Source: Nageia nagi
Lineage: Eukaryota > Pinophyta
Direction: 5' to 3'
DNA: 64,000 bases
Assembly: GCA_050084985.1 (NCBI GenBank)
Contig: JBITNC010000001.1
Location: forward strand, 40,734,001 to 40,798,000
In this document: positions 1 to 10,386 of the stretch, in pieces
How positions within the stretch are numbered: the first letter of the stretch is position 1
How the letters are laid out: every line of letters begins with the position of its first letter
Position numbers and translations under genes: made by a program
The notes under the pieces: model-generated
The model's database searches: none
What the model saw: the letters and a program-made list of their open reading frames with translations, nothing else
Told to the model about the DNA's origin: nothing

Positions 1-268
1 TCCCTATTGGGGAGGTGTGATCCGACTTGGATCATGTCAGGTTGTCTTTTCAAGAGTAGTACTCAATCTAAAGGTATATATTCTTAGAGATAGACTAAAT
101 ATTGAAATATGAGTTGATCAGTATTTATTTTTAGGCCACCAATGGTGTGCAAAATTTGAATATAGGTTGCTACCAGTGTACAATTTGATGAGTCACTAGT
201 GGGATTTGAAGGAACGTTGATGTCTTGGATAGAGGAATTATTTCAACTTCCATAACCAATGTTAATAA
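1..268. other. flanking DNA, unrecognised
   Basis: This is the sequence into which RE1 inserted, and it continues at 13126. The 5-bp duplicated target GGTGT occupies 269-273 and 13121-13125. I see no gene or recognisable domain here. Confidence 0.6.
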
Positions 269-392
269 GGTGTTGTATATTCATACATAATAACTTATTT
301 GTTTAAAGCCCCAGCATACTTTTCTTGTAACTACAAGTTCATTTTACGATCTCTGGAAGTTTTGGAACAAATAAAGCTTATGTTTTGGTGAA

Positions 393-1020
393 GACCGGGT
401 TCCGGAGATGATGAGGTCAGCAGAGAGATAATTAAAAGCCGGAGGCAGTGGAAAGAAAGTGTTCCAGAATAAGATGATGATGTCATAGGAAAAGGAATAA
501 AGCTCAGTTGTGGAAACGATCGGATTCCGGAGATGATGAGGTTAGCAGAGAGATAATTAAAAGTCGGAGGCAACGGAAGGAAAGTGTTCCGAAATAAGAT
601 GATGACGTCAAAGGAAAAGGAATAAAGCTCAGTTGTGGAAAAGACCGGATTCTGGAGATGATGAGGTCAGCATAGAGATAATTGAAAAGCCGGAGGCAGC
701 AGAAGTAAAGTGTTCCAAAATAAGATGATGACGTCAAAGGAAAAGGAATAAAGCTCAGTTGTGGAAAAGACCGGATTCCAAAGATGATGAGGTCAGCATA
801 GAGATAATTGAAAAGCCGGAGGCAGCGGAAGTAAAGTGTTCTGGAATAAGATGATGACATCATAATAGAAAGAATAAACCTCCATGGTGGGAAAGACCCA
901 GTTTCGGAGATGATGAGGTCAGCAAGGGGTGATCAAAAGGCCCGGAGTCAGTGAATAAAGTTTTCGAAATAACGATGTCACAAAGAAAGGATAAGTGTAG
1001 TTCCGGAGGTAGTTACCTTC
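393..1020 (+). repeat. tandem array of about five 125-bp units in the RE1 5' LTR
   Basis: Units begin near 393, 518, 643, 769 and 895. Each carries a core like TTCCGGAGATGATGAGGTCA, followed by an AATTAAAAGCCGGAGGCAG-like stretch. The first four are followed by an AAAGTGTTCCGGAATAAG-like stretch and a TGACGTCA or TGATGTCA palindrome. The last unit (895-1020) is shorter and more diverged. CCGG and ACG sites in the units have drifted to CCAG, CTGG or ATG in a unit-specific way. Position in the U3 part of the LTR suggests a promoter/enhancer role; that is inference. Confidence 0.9.
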
Positions 1021-1141
1021 CACGACATTCCCAGTTTTGTAACTGTCGGACAAATGGCATGTATGTATGATGATAGTTAGAAGTGGCCAGTATCTTGAGG
1101 CCGTTTTGTAAACCGTTCTATTGTAACTGCTATTTCTTCAG

Positions 1142-1150
1142 TATAAGTAT
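1142..1150 (+). promoter_or_regulatory. candidate TATA box of RE1
   Basis: The motif TATAAGTAT lies downstream of the tandem array, where the U3/R boundary would be expected. The same motif sits near 12580 in the 3' LTR. The transcription start is not determinable here. Confidence 0.35.
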
Positions 1151-1696
1151 ATGAAAATAAAGTGAAAGAAGGGTCGAAAGCCCTAGTATTGCTCTTTACA
1201 TTTGTTCTCGAAGACCTGTAGTCTTTTATCAGTAATATGAAACCATCTTGACCTTTCTTGTCTAGCACTCGTAATTGTTGTTCTTAATTAGGTTACATCG
1301 TGGCAGCTTGGCTTGTTTCCTGAATGATAATCATGAACTGCTAGTATAATTGTGTCTGCATATATGGTAGAGTAAAGCTGGAAAGCTATTAGAGAGTGAG
1401 AGCTTGTACCGTAGCTGCTACACTAGATTCAGACCAAGGTTTCACACACTGTGAAAGCCCACGCTGAACTAGTGATCCACCTTTGCTTTCTCTCTTGTTA
1501 CCCCCTAACCTTTTGCTTAAATTCCTCGCACTCTACTCCTTTTATTTCCTTTCTTGTTACTTTTTCTACACCCAATGGATAAGGAACCGGCCTTCTCCGG
1601 AGATCAGACTATCACATAGTTTGTTCTTGATGTACTTTGGTTGAGATTGTTTACGGTGCATATATTACACAATCCTAATCAATAGTATTTCTTTTT

Positions 1697-1714
1697 TGGC
1701 ACGCCCGGTGGGAC
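1697..1714 (+). other. RE1 primer-binding site
   Basis: TGGCACGCCCGGTGGGAC begins 12 nt after the end of the 5' LTR. It starts with TGG, as needed to pair with the CCA end of a tRNA. I could not assign the tRNA from memory. Confidence 0.7.
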
Positions 1715-1831
1715 ACGAAGAATCTTATTGGTGACTCTGCTGAAGCACTATCTTCGTATGTATTAAAGTAGATTATTTGTAAATTCATATGTGCTTTTGA
1801 ACCTTTCATTTTCTTTTGCCACCTAGAGTTT

Positions 1832-3656
1832 ATGTGGACAAGATCTAAAACTAGAGCAGCAAAAGAAACATCAAATTTTAGAGTGTTAGATGTTCCTAAG
1901 AGAAAGACCCTGATCAAGTCCAAATCTCTGAATAGTATCAGCACCCTAAAATCCTTTACCAAGCCAGAACCATCTGATCTTCATACTAGAAATATCTCTC
2001 CTACAATGGCTGATCCAGTTCAGAATATTTATCCGGAATGGAATAATGGGGTACCAATAGCCCTGGCGATGTTACATGACATCCCATCAAATGTTTTTAA
2101 AACCCTTCCGGAGTTTGATGCAACTACAGAGAAAATAGCTTATGAACATTGTGTTGATGTAGCTGGCCTAGCTAAGATTCACAATATCCAGCATGAAGAT
2201 GTTATGGTAAGATTACTGGCTCAATCCTTCAAAGGAAAGGTCCTAGATTGGTACAGGGGCCTTCCTAACAGATCTATAACTACTTGGGCTCAACTGGCAG
2301 AGCCCTTTATCTTGGCATTTAATGAATTAGGAGATCCCTTTTCCTTGTTAACACAGTTCACTTCAATCAAAAGATACGAGCAAGAAAATATCCCGGATTT
2401 CAACATTAGATTCCAAAAAACTTGGATGAGAGTACCCATGCCAGTCAGGCCTCAGCAATTTCAAGCCCTAATGTATTACCTGAGAGCCTTTCCTCTGGAT
2501 CTCTCTCTGCAAATCCAAAATTCCGGAGTGAATACTTTCCCGGAGGTCTATAGACAAGCAGTGTATGTTGAATCCTATCTCATTGCGGTGGGAAAACTGC
2601 CAAGTCGCATGCCAATGCCTTATTTTCCAGTAACCGCTCAACAGCAAATTTTGAGACCTCAAGCAATTAGTCTGGCTCCACCACTGGCCAGCATCCCCGC
2701 TCCTGTTCAATAGTGGCCATCACCCTTGCCAGTCCCTAGAGCTCCCTTGGCTTTACCAGCCCCTTATCAACCTAACATGAATCAAGGGGTAGCTTCATCG
2801 TCAGAGATTCAGGAACTCCGAAACTTGTGTAGAAATATGGCAAACCAGATTACCATTTTAAGTAGGTAAAACAATGCAAGAAGATATCCTTATCCTGCTG
2901 TAGAAAAAGGTCAGCATGTGTTGAATGAAGATGTAAGCCAAGCTTCCTCTTCCGGGTCAACCACTGGTTTGTGCTTAGCCTGCAATGATGCTCATGAACA
3001 AACTACATGCCCTGTTTATCAGTACCAAGAGTATCTAGCAAGAAGTGGAGGTATTCCTCCGCCCGGTGTAGCGGATGACGTGAACCAAGATGTAAACCTG
3101 ATGAATTTTGCACCGGTAGATATAGGAGTTTTTGCTGTGGAAATAAGATCAGGAAAAAGATCCCTAGTCTCCAGCATTCCAGAAAAAAAGGTTGAACCCC
3201 AAAAAAGTTCCGGAGCAGTGTTTCCTAAAAGGCAAGATACAGTTCCCGGTTCTAAGGAAAAGATCCCGGAAAAGGAAATGGTTTCCCAAAAATTCCCATT
3301 TCTGGAAACCAAACCGACGCCTAAAACCAATGATCAAAATCTCCGGAGGTTAAGGTTCCCTTCACTTACCAAGCACCAGAGAAAAGATGATACTCTACAG
3401 CTTCAAGAAAAATTTACTGACAGATTCAAAAACAAAACTAGCAAACCTCCGGCTATCCCAGAGTTCAACATTATGGCGGAACTAAAGAGAACTCCAGCGA
3501 GAGTGTCCTTGTTTGAAGCTCTAAAAATTCCCAGATAAATTGATTTACTGAAAACATCTCTTGTAGCATTGAATGAAGGAATGGAAAGAGTGCTTAATCT
3601 TTTTGAAACAGCAAAATATCTGGGGATGGGAAAGAACAAACCTCTAGCCTTTTACA
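1832..3656 (+). pseudogene. RE1 gag (capsid and zinc-knuckle region), three premature stops
   Basis: The frame opens with ATG at 1832. A retrotransposon-gag capsid domain is visible at roughly residues 80-240 (motifs such as LAQSFKGKVLDWYRGLP and TQFTSIKRYEQE). It forms the particle that packages element RNA. A proline-rich stretch follows, then a knuckle-like motif near 2970-3015 with spacing C-X2-C-X3-H-X4-C (CLACNDAHEQTTC). The frame is broken by TAG at 2711, TAA at 2867 and TAA at 3536. Each stop is one C-to-T step from a glutamine codon, and the reading frame continues unchanged across all of them. A one-base insertion near 3657-3662 shifts the downstream protease out of frame. I used the ATG at 1832 because it precedes the conserved domain and lies 148 bp after the LTR. 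Confidence 0.85.
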
Positions 3657-4209
3657 TGAACTTTGGAAATTGAGGGATATGTACTCCATAATTGTTTGGT
3701 TGATTCTGGGGTAGCTACTACTGTGATGCCTAAAGCAGTGTGTGATGTGATGGGGTTGCCTATGACAAGAACATCCACCGGAGTATTACAGTTGGATTCC
3801 ACACCTGTCAAAACAGTAGGAGTAATCAAGGATGTAGTCCTGAAAATACATAAGTGTCCCTCTGTAATTATTATCCAGGAGGTTGTAGTTGTTGAGCTGC
3901 CCCTTTGTTCGGGCTATGTCTGTCTAGAGAGTTTACAGCTAAGATAGGGGGCTATCTAGCGATGGACTATACTCATTATTTGATCCCTTGTGGGAATAAA
4001 AGGGTAAGACTAAATAATGAGGAAATTTTTGAGTTTCACGTAGAGAAAAAGGAGGAAGTTTGCGCAATCTTTGGTGAATTAGAAGAATCAGACGAATTGC
4101 TGGAAGAGCTGCAAACCAAAGACCCTTGTAGTATGAGTATGCTCAACACCATCTACGACGTGGAGTTTGGAAATTATTGTTTAATAGAGCCGGAATCTTT
4201 CATCCCAGA
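3657..4209 (+). pseudogene. RE1 aspartic protease, bracketed by two opposite frameshifts
   Basis: The retropepsin-like domain would cut the Gag-Pol polyprotein. The active-site motif reads LVDSGVATTVMP (around 3690-3725), where the family usually has DSGA, and the DSG triad is intact. From about 3660 to about 3900 the domain is in the third frame. It returns to the gag/pol frame within a C-run near 3897-3904, where a base appears to be missing. The following segment (GGYLAMDYTHYLI and on) links into the upstream RNase H. The two 1-bp lesions compensate each other. Ordinary decay is the simplest explanation, since neither site looks like a known slippery heptamer. Confidence 0.75.
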
Positions 4210-5023
4210 ACTCACAAGGGAAGATTTCAGGAGAAATGAAATATGGGAAATGTCTTTTGATGGGGCAAGATCCAAAAATGGATCCGGAGCCGGGATTGTC
4301 CTGACCAACCCGATTGGTAAAATGCATAGATTTTCTTTCAGACTCACCTGGTTATGTTCAAATAATGTGGTAGAATATGAAGCTCTTTGCTTGGGATTAG
4401 AACGAGCTATCAGAATGAAAATTCAGTGTCTAAAGATCAGAGGAGATTCAGATTTGATCGTGAAACAAGTGACAGGTAAATGTTCGGTCAAACATCATTA
4501 TTTGAAAGCCTACAAGAATCGGGTTTGGGATCTATTTGAGCATTTCGAAGCATTGCATATTTAGTTAGTTCCAAGAAGATTCAATCAAGAAGCTGATGCA
4601 TTAGCACAAATGGGAGCTAGTTTTGATCCCACAAATGACTGGTTCCGGAGAAAGGGTGTTCAGCTCATTTTCAGGCCATCAGTTCCGGATAATGATTCCT
4701 TTTGGCAGGTTTTTCGGGATGAAGCTCAAATTAATCAGTTCTTATTACAACAAGCGGTATGTCATGCAGTAGGAGAAGAAGACTCCGCAGTTTTCTGGGA
4801 ACAAGACATAATTCAGCTGAATAACAATAAACTCCCTAAAGATTTGATTCCATTTGAAGGATTATTTGACAGAAGTGACCAGGTAAAAAGAAGGGGTATG
4901 AATATAAACCCGGATAACTATAAAGAACATGAAGTTCTTCCAGGTAAGTCATTGAAAATTGGTATATGTAATACCCCGGAATAGATTCAGGAAATTGTAC
5001 AGCTATGCAGAACATATGTTGAT
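4210..5023 (+). pseudogene. RE1 archaeal-type RNase H (RVT_3-like), located before the reverse transcriptase
   Basis: This domain would cut RNA in RNA-DNA hybrids during reverse transcription. It runs from about 4235 to 4620. Four acidic positions of the RNase H fold are visible: D in MSFDGARSKNGSGAGIVL, E in NNVVEYEALCLGLERA, D in IRGDSDLIVKQV, and D in FNQEADALAQMG. TAG stops interrupt it at 4562 and after its linker at 4982, each one C-to-T step from CAG. A linker of about 130 codons follows, leading into the reverse transcriptase. Its position upstream of the reverse transcriptase, in addition to a classical RNase H downstream, is the unusual point. Confidence 0.8.
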
Positions 5024-6420
5024 GTGATTGCCTGGTCTTACGATGATTTGAAGGTTTTTGATAAATCAGTGATACAGCATACGATTGAATTGATAGATGA
5101 TGCTAAGCTGGTCAGACAAAAACAAAGACCAGTAAACCCCAAGATCGAAGTTGCCATGAAACAGGAAGTACTGAAAATGTACAAAGCTGGGATAATTTAC
5201 CCCATCAAGCATTCCACTTGGGTAGCCAATCTTGTGCCTGTCCGGAAGAAAAATGGCGAGATAAGGTTGTGTGTTGATTTCCGGGGTTTGAACAAAGTAT
5301 CATTGAAGGATCATTACCCTTTGCCTCCAATGGAACAAATACTGAACACTGTAGCCGGAGCTGAAAAGTTCTCTTTGATAGACGGTTTCTCCGGGTACAA
5401 TCAGATTTGGGTCCGAAATGAAGATCAGTTCAAAATAGCTTTTACAACAAAATGGGGTACCTTTGCTTTTCAGAGAATGCCGTTTGGCCTATCCAATGCA
5501 GGGGCTACTTTTCAGAGAGCTATGGATTATGCATTCGAAGAACTGGTAAATAAGAGTCTGTTGGTATACCTTGATGATATTACTATTTTCTCTCACGACA
5601 GAAACATGCATGTTCAACATCTGGAGCAAGCCTTCATCAAATGTAAGAGGTATGGTATATCCCTAAATCCTAAGAAGTCGATCTTCGCAGTAGATGAGAG
5701 TAAATTATTGGGCCATGTCATTTCAAAAGAAGGATGGGCTATTGATCCGGATAGAGTTAAAGCTATAGATGACTTGTCTCTCCCGTCTAATAAGAAGTCT
5801 CTGCAGTCTTTTCTGGGTCAGATTAACTTTGTTAGAAGATTTATTCAGGATTTCTCAAACATTATCAAACCTATCACCTGGATGCTAAAGAAAGAGACTC
5901 CTTTTGTATGGACTAAGGAGGGTAAAGAAGCTTTTCAGAAAATTAAAGTAGCAATTACACAAGCTCCTGTACTGAGAAATCCTGATTTCAGCAAAGAATT
6001 TATTCTGTACGCATATGGCTCAGATACTAGTGTCGCAGCCGTCTTAACCCAGAGGCACGAAAAGAATGAAGAATACCCAGTCACATTTTTCAGTCAGACT
6101 ATGAACAGCTATGAGGAGAAATATACTTTCATTGAAAAATAGGTCCTGGCTATAGTGAAAGCACTCAGCAAGTTAAAACATTACATTGCTCAGAGTAGGA
6201 TTTTAATTTTAACCATACACCCAGATGTTAGGTCTTATGTTATGCAGGGAGAATTGGGAGAAGGAAGACCCGGGTGGATTTCGAAAATTCTTAAATATGA
6301 TGTGGAAATTCGGCCAACAAAGCTCATAAAAGGAAGAGCACTCTATGAGCAACTTGCAAAAACCCCAATACCGGAGGAGGGGATGGTATGCTTTGTTGAA
6401 CAAAAAACCTCCAAATCTGT
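5024..6420 (+). pseudogene. RE1 reverse transcriptase and degenerate classical RNase H
   Basis: The polymerase copies element RNA into DNA. Conserved blocks appear in order: VPVRKKNGEIRLCVDFRGLN, KFSLIDGFSGYNQIWV, FQRMPFGLSNAGATFQRAM, the catalytic box LLVYLDDITIF near 5566-5595, then SKLLGHVISKEG. The connected RNase H begins at about 5990 (YGSDTSVAAVLTQ) and passes through YTFIEK and HPDVRSY. It ends in KGRALYEQLAKTP, where family members usually carry another aspartate, so the classical RNase H may have been weak before the element died. A TAG at 6140 interrupts it and the frame continues after the stop. The polymerase part (5024-6139) is open throughout. Confidence 0.9.
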
Positions 6421-7708
6421 ATCTGGAGACACATCAAAGGATTGGATGGAGCAGTTAAACGAATATTTTGAGACAAGAAAACTACCGGGAAACATGAATG
6501 CATCCCAAAGAAGGCGATTCAAGATACATGCCCAGAATTATACAGAGATAGATCATATACTTTATAGAAGAAATCACGATGGCGTGTTGCTAAGATGTGT
6601 ACCGGCGACAAGGTCAGCCAAGCTCATTAAAGAGTTTCATTTCGGAGTGTCTGGAGGTCATTACTCTGGATACACAACAGTGGGTAAAATCATTCAGGCA
6701 GGATACTACTGGCCTACTATGTTCAAAGATGCTTTCGCAAAGGCACAAAATTGTGAAAAGTGTCAGAGGTATGTGGGAAGAAGGAGAAATGCTGCATTAC
6801 CGTTGGAACCAATCCAAGTAGAGGAACCCTTCCAACAGTGGGGACTTGATTTTATCGGATTCATCAATCCAAACTCCTCCTCCGGACACAAATTCATCCT
6901 TACTGCTACAGACTTTTTCACCAGATGGGTAGAAGCAGAGGCTATAAAGGAGGCAAATCAGAAAACCATTATAAAATTTTTGGAGAAATTAATCACCAGG
7001 TATGGTATTCCCCAAACGATCATTTTAGATAATGGCTTAGCATTTATGGGGGCAGAGATTACTGATTTTTCTATGAAGTTTGGTATATACTAGAAGACAT
7101 CTTCGAATTATTACCCTCAGGGTAATGGGTTGGCTGAATCTACGAACAAGAACTTGATCCGGATTCTCAAAAGAATGGTGGAAAGTAATCCCCGGACTTG
7201 GCATGAAAAACTCAATTGGGAATTATGGGCAGATAGGATCACAGTGAAGCTAGCTACTAAGACTAGTCCATATACCTTAGTGTACGGGAAAAGGGCTATG
7301 TTACCTAGTCATTCTGAGCTTCCGGTTTTAAAGATTTTGCAGGAATATGGCGAGAATTTTGAACCTCTGGAGGTTCGTATGAATGAACTGTTGCATTTAG
7401 AAGAGCTCAGAAATCAATCATATCAAGACCTCCGAAGAAGAAACGAAATTGTTAAAAAATGGTTTGATGGCAGAAAAACCACTCCAGTAATTTTTAATGA
7501 AGGAGATTTGGTGTTAAAATGGGATGAAGATAGAGCTAAGGCTGGGAAACATAAAAAGTTTGAATCCTTATGGTCCAGACCTTACATGATAGCTAGATGC
7601 GCGAGAAAAAATTCTTTTGAAATAGCGAAATTGAACGGGTGGCGGCTACCGATCTTGGTAAATGGGCAGCATTTAAAGCATTACAAACCCGCATGTGCGG
7701 GAGATTGA
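6421..7708 (+). pseudogene. RE1 integrase, one premature stop
   Basis: Integrase would join the cDNA to host DNA. An H-H-C-C zinc-binding region is visible (FHFGVSGGHYSG through CEKCQRYVG, about 6636-6775). The catalytic core has the first aspartate in WGLDFIGF, the second in IILDNGLAF, and the glutamate in GNGLAESTNK. The C-terminal part includes FNEGDLVLKWDEDR and ends ILVNGQHLKHYKPACAGD with TGA at 7706, probably the natural end of pol. The only break is TAG at 7091, between the second aspartate and the glutamate, one C-to-T step from CAG. Confidence 0.9.
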
Positions 7709-8130
7709 TCCAACAAAAAAAAAAAGATATGATTTTGTACATATTGTAAATAGCGTGTCATGTGCATTTATTTTAAGCAAGTGTGATTGTTGTTAGTCAT
7801 TTAATAGCAGTGAAATATTAATGGGAACAACACGTTTGCACCGACAGAATGGGAATTTCCGAGAAAATCGGCAGAATCAAATCTCGAGATGGCCAAGAAA
7901 ATCGCAAAAGGATAGATTGGTTATAAATGAAAGTACTGGTGGAGTTATTTCGTGCGAGTAAAAGATGGTGCATTAACTCTAGAAGCTGATTTTAAAAAAG
8001 GGGCCAAAGGCGGTTCATTCCAAATTTACCCAGACTTCAAATTCACGAGAGAGCTAACGATCAAAAGATAAGAAGCACAGAAAATTGCCAGTAGTAATCA
8101 GAGTAAGCAGAGGATTTTAGAATATTGAGC
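7709..8130 (+). other. RE1 spacer between pol and ORF3
   Basis: This 420-bp non-coding stretch begins with a run of about a dozen A residues after the pol stop. It could hold a splice acceptor or internal promoter for ORF3, but I see no motif strong enough to name. In the ORF3 frame it is closed by TAA at 8104. Confidence 0.5.
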
Positions 8131-9879
8131 ATGGCCCCCCCTCAAACCAAAGTCGCTAAAGGAGTCATTGATTCAATGGAGCTGTTGCAGGATACCAAAA
8201 TAATGGCTCAGAACAAAAATCCTAAGGGCACAGCTGAAGGTAAGTGCCCGAATTTTAGTTTTAACCATATTGCACATGCTCCCATGGGGTCGGGGCTAAT
8301 GTATTTCATTCCACATAGATGTCTCCCAGCCCCTGAGTTGGTAGAGTTAGTAAAAAAGGGGTTTGATGCTACCTCGAGGACTGTCAAAAATCCTCTTGGT
8401 AAAATAGTTCTCAGCTTGGACCCCCTTTCCATTGAAAAAGCTTTCAACCCGCCGCCACCTCAATCCACTCCCATGGTAGTAAATTGGGATACAAGGCCAA
8501 GTGTTAATCTAAGAAAGAACCTTCTAGCGTGGCTGAACAAGAATGCAGAGGGTGCAATGAGCTTCAAAGAAGTTCCCCAGTCAGAACTCTTGCTAGCCAA
8601 CTTTAACACACATGCTCAGTTGTTACTGTCTATGTTGTCGATTGCTGCAGGAGAGCAATCTGACAGATACATTTCCATGAGCAAGCTGACCATAGCGTAT
8701 CTGATATCCCACCCAAGATCCCCCATTATTTATAACTGGTCAGCTGTCATTTCAAATGGGATCTCCAAGCAGCTACAAAGAATAGAGGAAGGTTCCCATT
8801 TCGCTTTCGTCTCATACCTTATTTGGTTATTCATTCATCAGAATTCAGAGTATTTTTCTCAAATGAACCTGAATAAGCAAAGTGAGGACGGGTCCCTCAA
8901 ATCTGTAGATAGATGGACTGAAGAAGTTAGAACGGGAGCTGATTATTACAATTTTGTGGAGCATTTTTTATTTCCAGCAATGAGTTTAATGGCTCCAGCA
9001 ATCCCATGATTATCGGCAGCTTCCCAATTATACCTCAGGATGCCACATGGTGAGACGGGGGATTGGTTTTTTGCTGAGGAGGGGACTTTCGTAAGGTTGT
9101 ACAGTTTTTCGGGGGCTCCATTTTTGCTACCTATTCATGTCACAGATTGGGTTTTTAGCATGGAGTTTGCCAGGCAGATGGACTACATAGATGCCAAGTA
9201 CGGGACAACAGTGAAGAAGAGGGTCACTTATAGTCTCCCACTTAGAGTCCACGATTTGGTGTTGCAGAGTAGGGGTGGAAATGAGGGTCTAGAACAAAAG
9301 CTTTTGGGACTAAGACTGAAAAAAATGAACCAGTTTTTGTTGTATGACCCCAAGGATATTTTCGGCAAGAAATTGAGAAGCTAGCCTAATCCTCCGGGCT
9401 TCAAGGTAGATATAAGGTCGGAGCTCGAGCAGTGGAGAAATCCAGCAAGTGAAGATCAGGTGATGCCCCGAAACTTACTTTTAAAAGATTTACTACCTCC
9501 ATGGATGAGCTTTTATGAGAAGAAGGTTAATTTCGACCCCAAGACAGACTCCATCTCAAAAGCATCCCTGACTACCCTGAGGAGACAGAAATGGAGTGAA
9601 GAGAAAATCACGGCATTTGTACGATACAGGGTTGAGTCTGAAAATAAGCTTGCCCCTTTGGAGTCCGATTTGGACGACAAATTTGAGGAGATGTGGCAGA
9701 TTGAGCATCCTACGGATGTCTCATCAGATGATTCACTGGCAAGTTTTGAGGAGCAGCAACAACCGTCAAAAGCAGATCAAGCCCCTGTCCCCGGAAAGTA
9801 GGTTAGTGGAGAAACTAGAGAGACCACACCTGAGACTTCCCAAGAAGTGGGAAAAAGGCCAGGGAAGGTCTATACAGCG

Positions 9880-10374
9880 AAGAGAAAAGCTACAAAAGGT
9901 CCTCCGTCACCAAGAAAAAAAAGGAGCTCCACTCCTATAGGTACGCTTTCTTCTTTTATTCCTCCTATCTCTGTTGTCTCTTCTGGTCCCTTGACAATCA
10001 TTCCACCTCCGACAGTTACCCCCATTTCGTCTTACTCACCTTCCATAGCTGTCACTTCATCCCCACCATCACCAACCCTTCCACCACTTCCTAATTTGCC
10101 ATCACCATTCACATGGCCTAAACCCACTTCCTCTTCATCGGTTCCCCTCATCACTCCCCCCACCGGTGTCATCTTTGTACCATCTTCACCTCCATCATCC
10201 ACTCCAGAGCCGTCTATACCCGCAACATTCAGTAGCAGTGTCTCTGGCCCTAGTCAAGCCATCCCTGTTACACCGATTCAACAGGTGTTATCCTCTTCCG
10301 CACCAGAACTAAGCACGGCCTCCCCATTCATTGCAATATCTGGTCAGCAGGTATCGGTAAGTGGGATCATGGAG
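9880..10374 (+). other. ORF3 Pro/Ser/Thr-rich linker
   Basis: After a lysine/arginine-rich patch (KRPGKVYTAKRKATKG, 9850-9897) the frame encodes about 150 residues dominated by Pro, Ser and Thr. It is probably an unstructured linker between the N-terminal domain and the coiled coil. The basic patch could be a nuclear-localisation or nucleic-acid-binding segment; this is inference. Confidence 0.7.
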
Positions 10375-10386
10375 TAGTACAAGCAA

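Larger units (their letters stand above)
274..1684 (+). repeat. RE1 5' LTR (1,411 bp)
   Basis: It starts TGTATATTC and is colinear with 11712-13120. Its last two bases are TA, where the 3' copy ends CA, consistent with a C-to-T change. In the first 380 or so aligned positions I counted about 13 mismatches with the other LTR, all transitions. The LTR holds a 125-bp tandem array (393-1020) and a TATA-like motif near 1142. Confidence 0.95.

Noticed and set aside
331-863. Minus-strand open frames inside the RE1 LTRs (also 11769-12301)
   Set aside because: They encode a serine/phenylalanine-rich repetitive peptide that simply follows the 125-bp DNA repeat, and lie antisense to the element. No domain is visible.
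1832-7708. In-frame TAG codons read as recoded sense codons or suppressible stops
   Set aside because: TAA and TGA occur in the same frames, and the same C-to-T pattern affects LTRs and primer sites, so deamination explains all of them.
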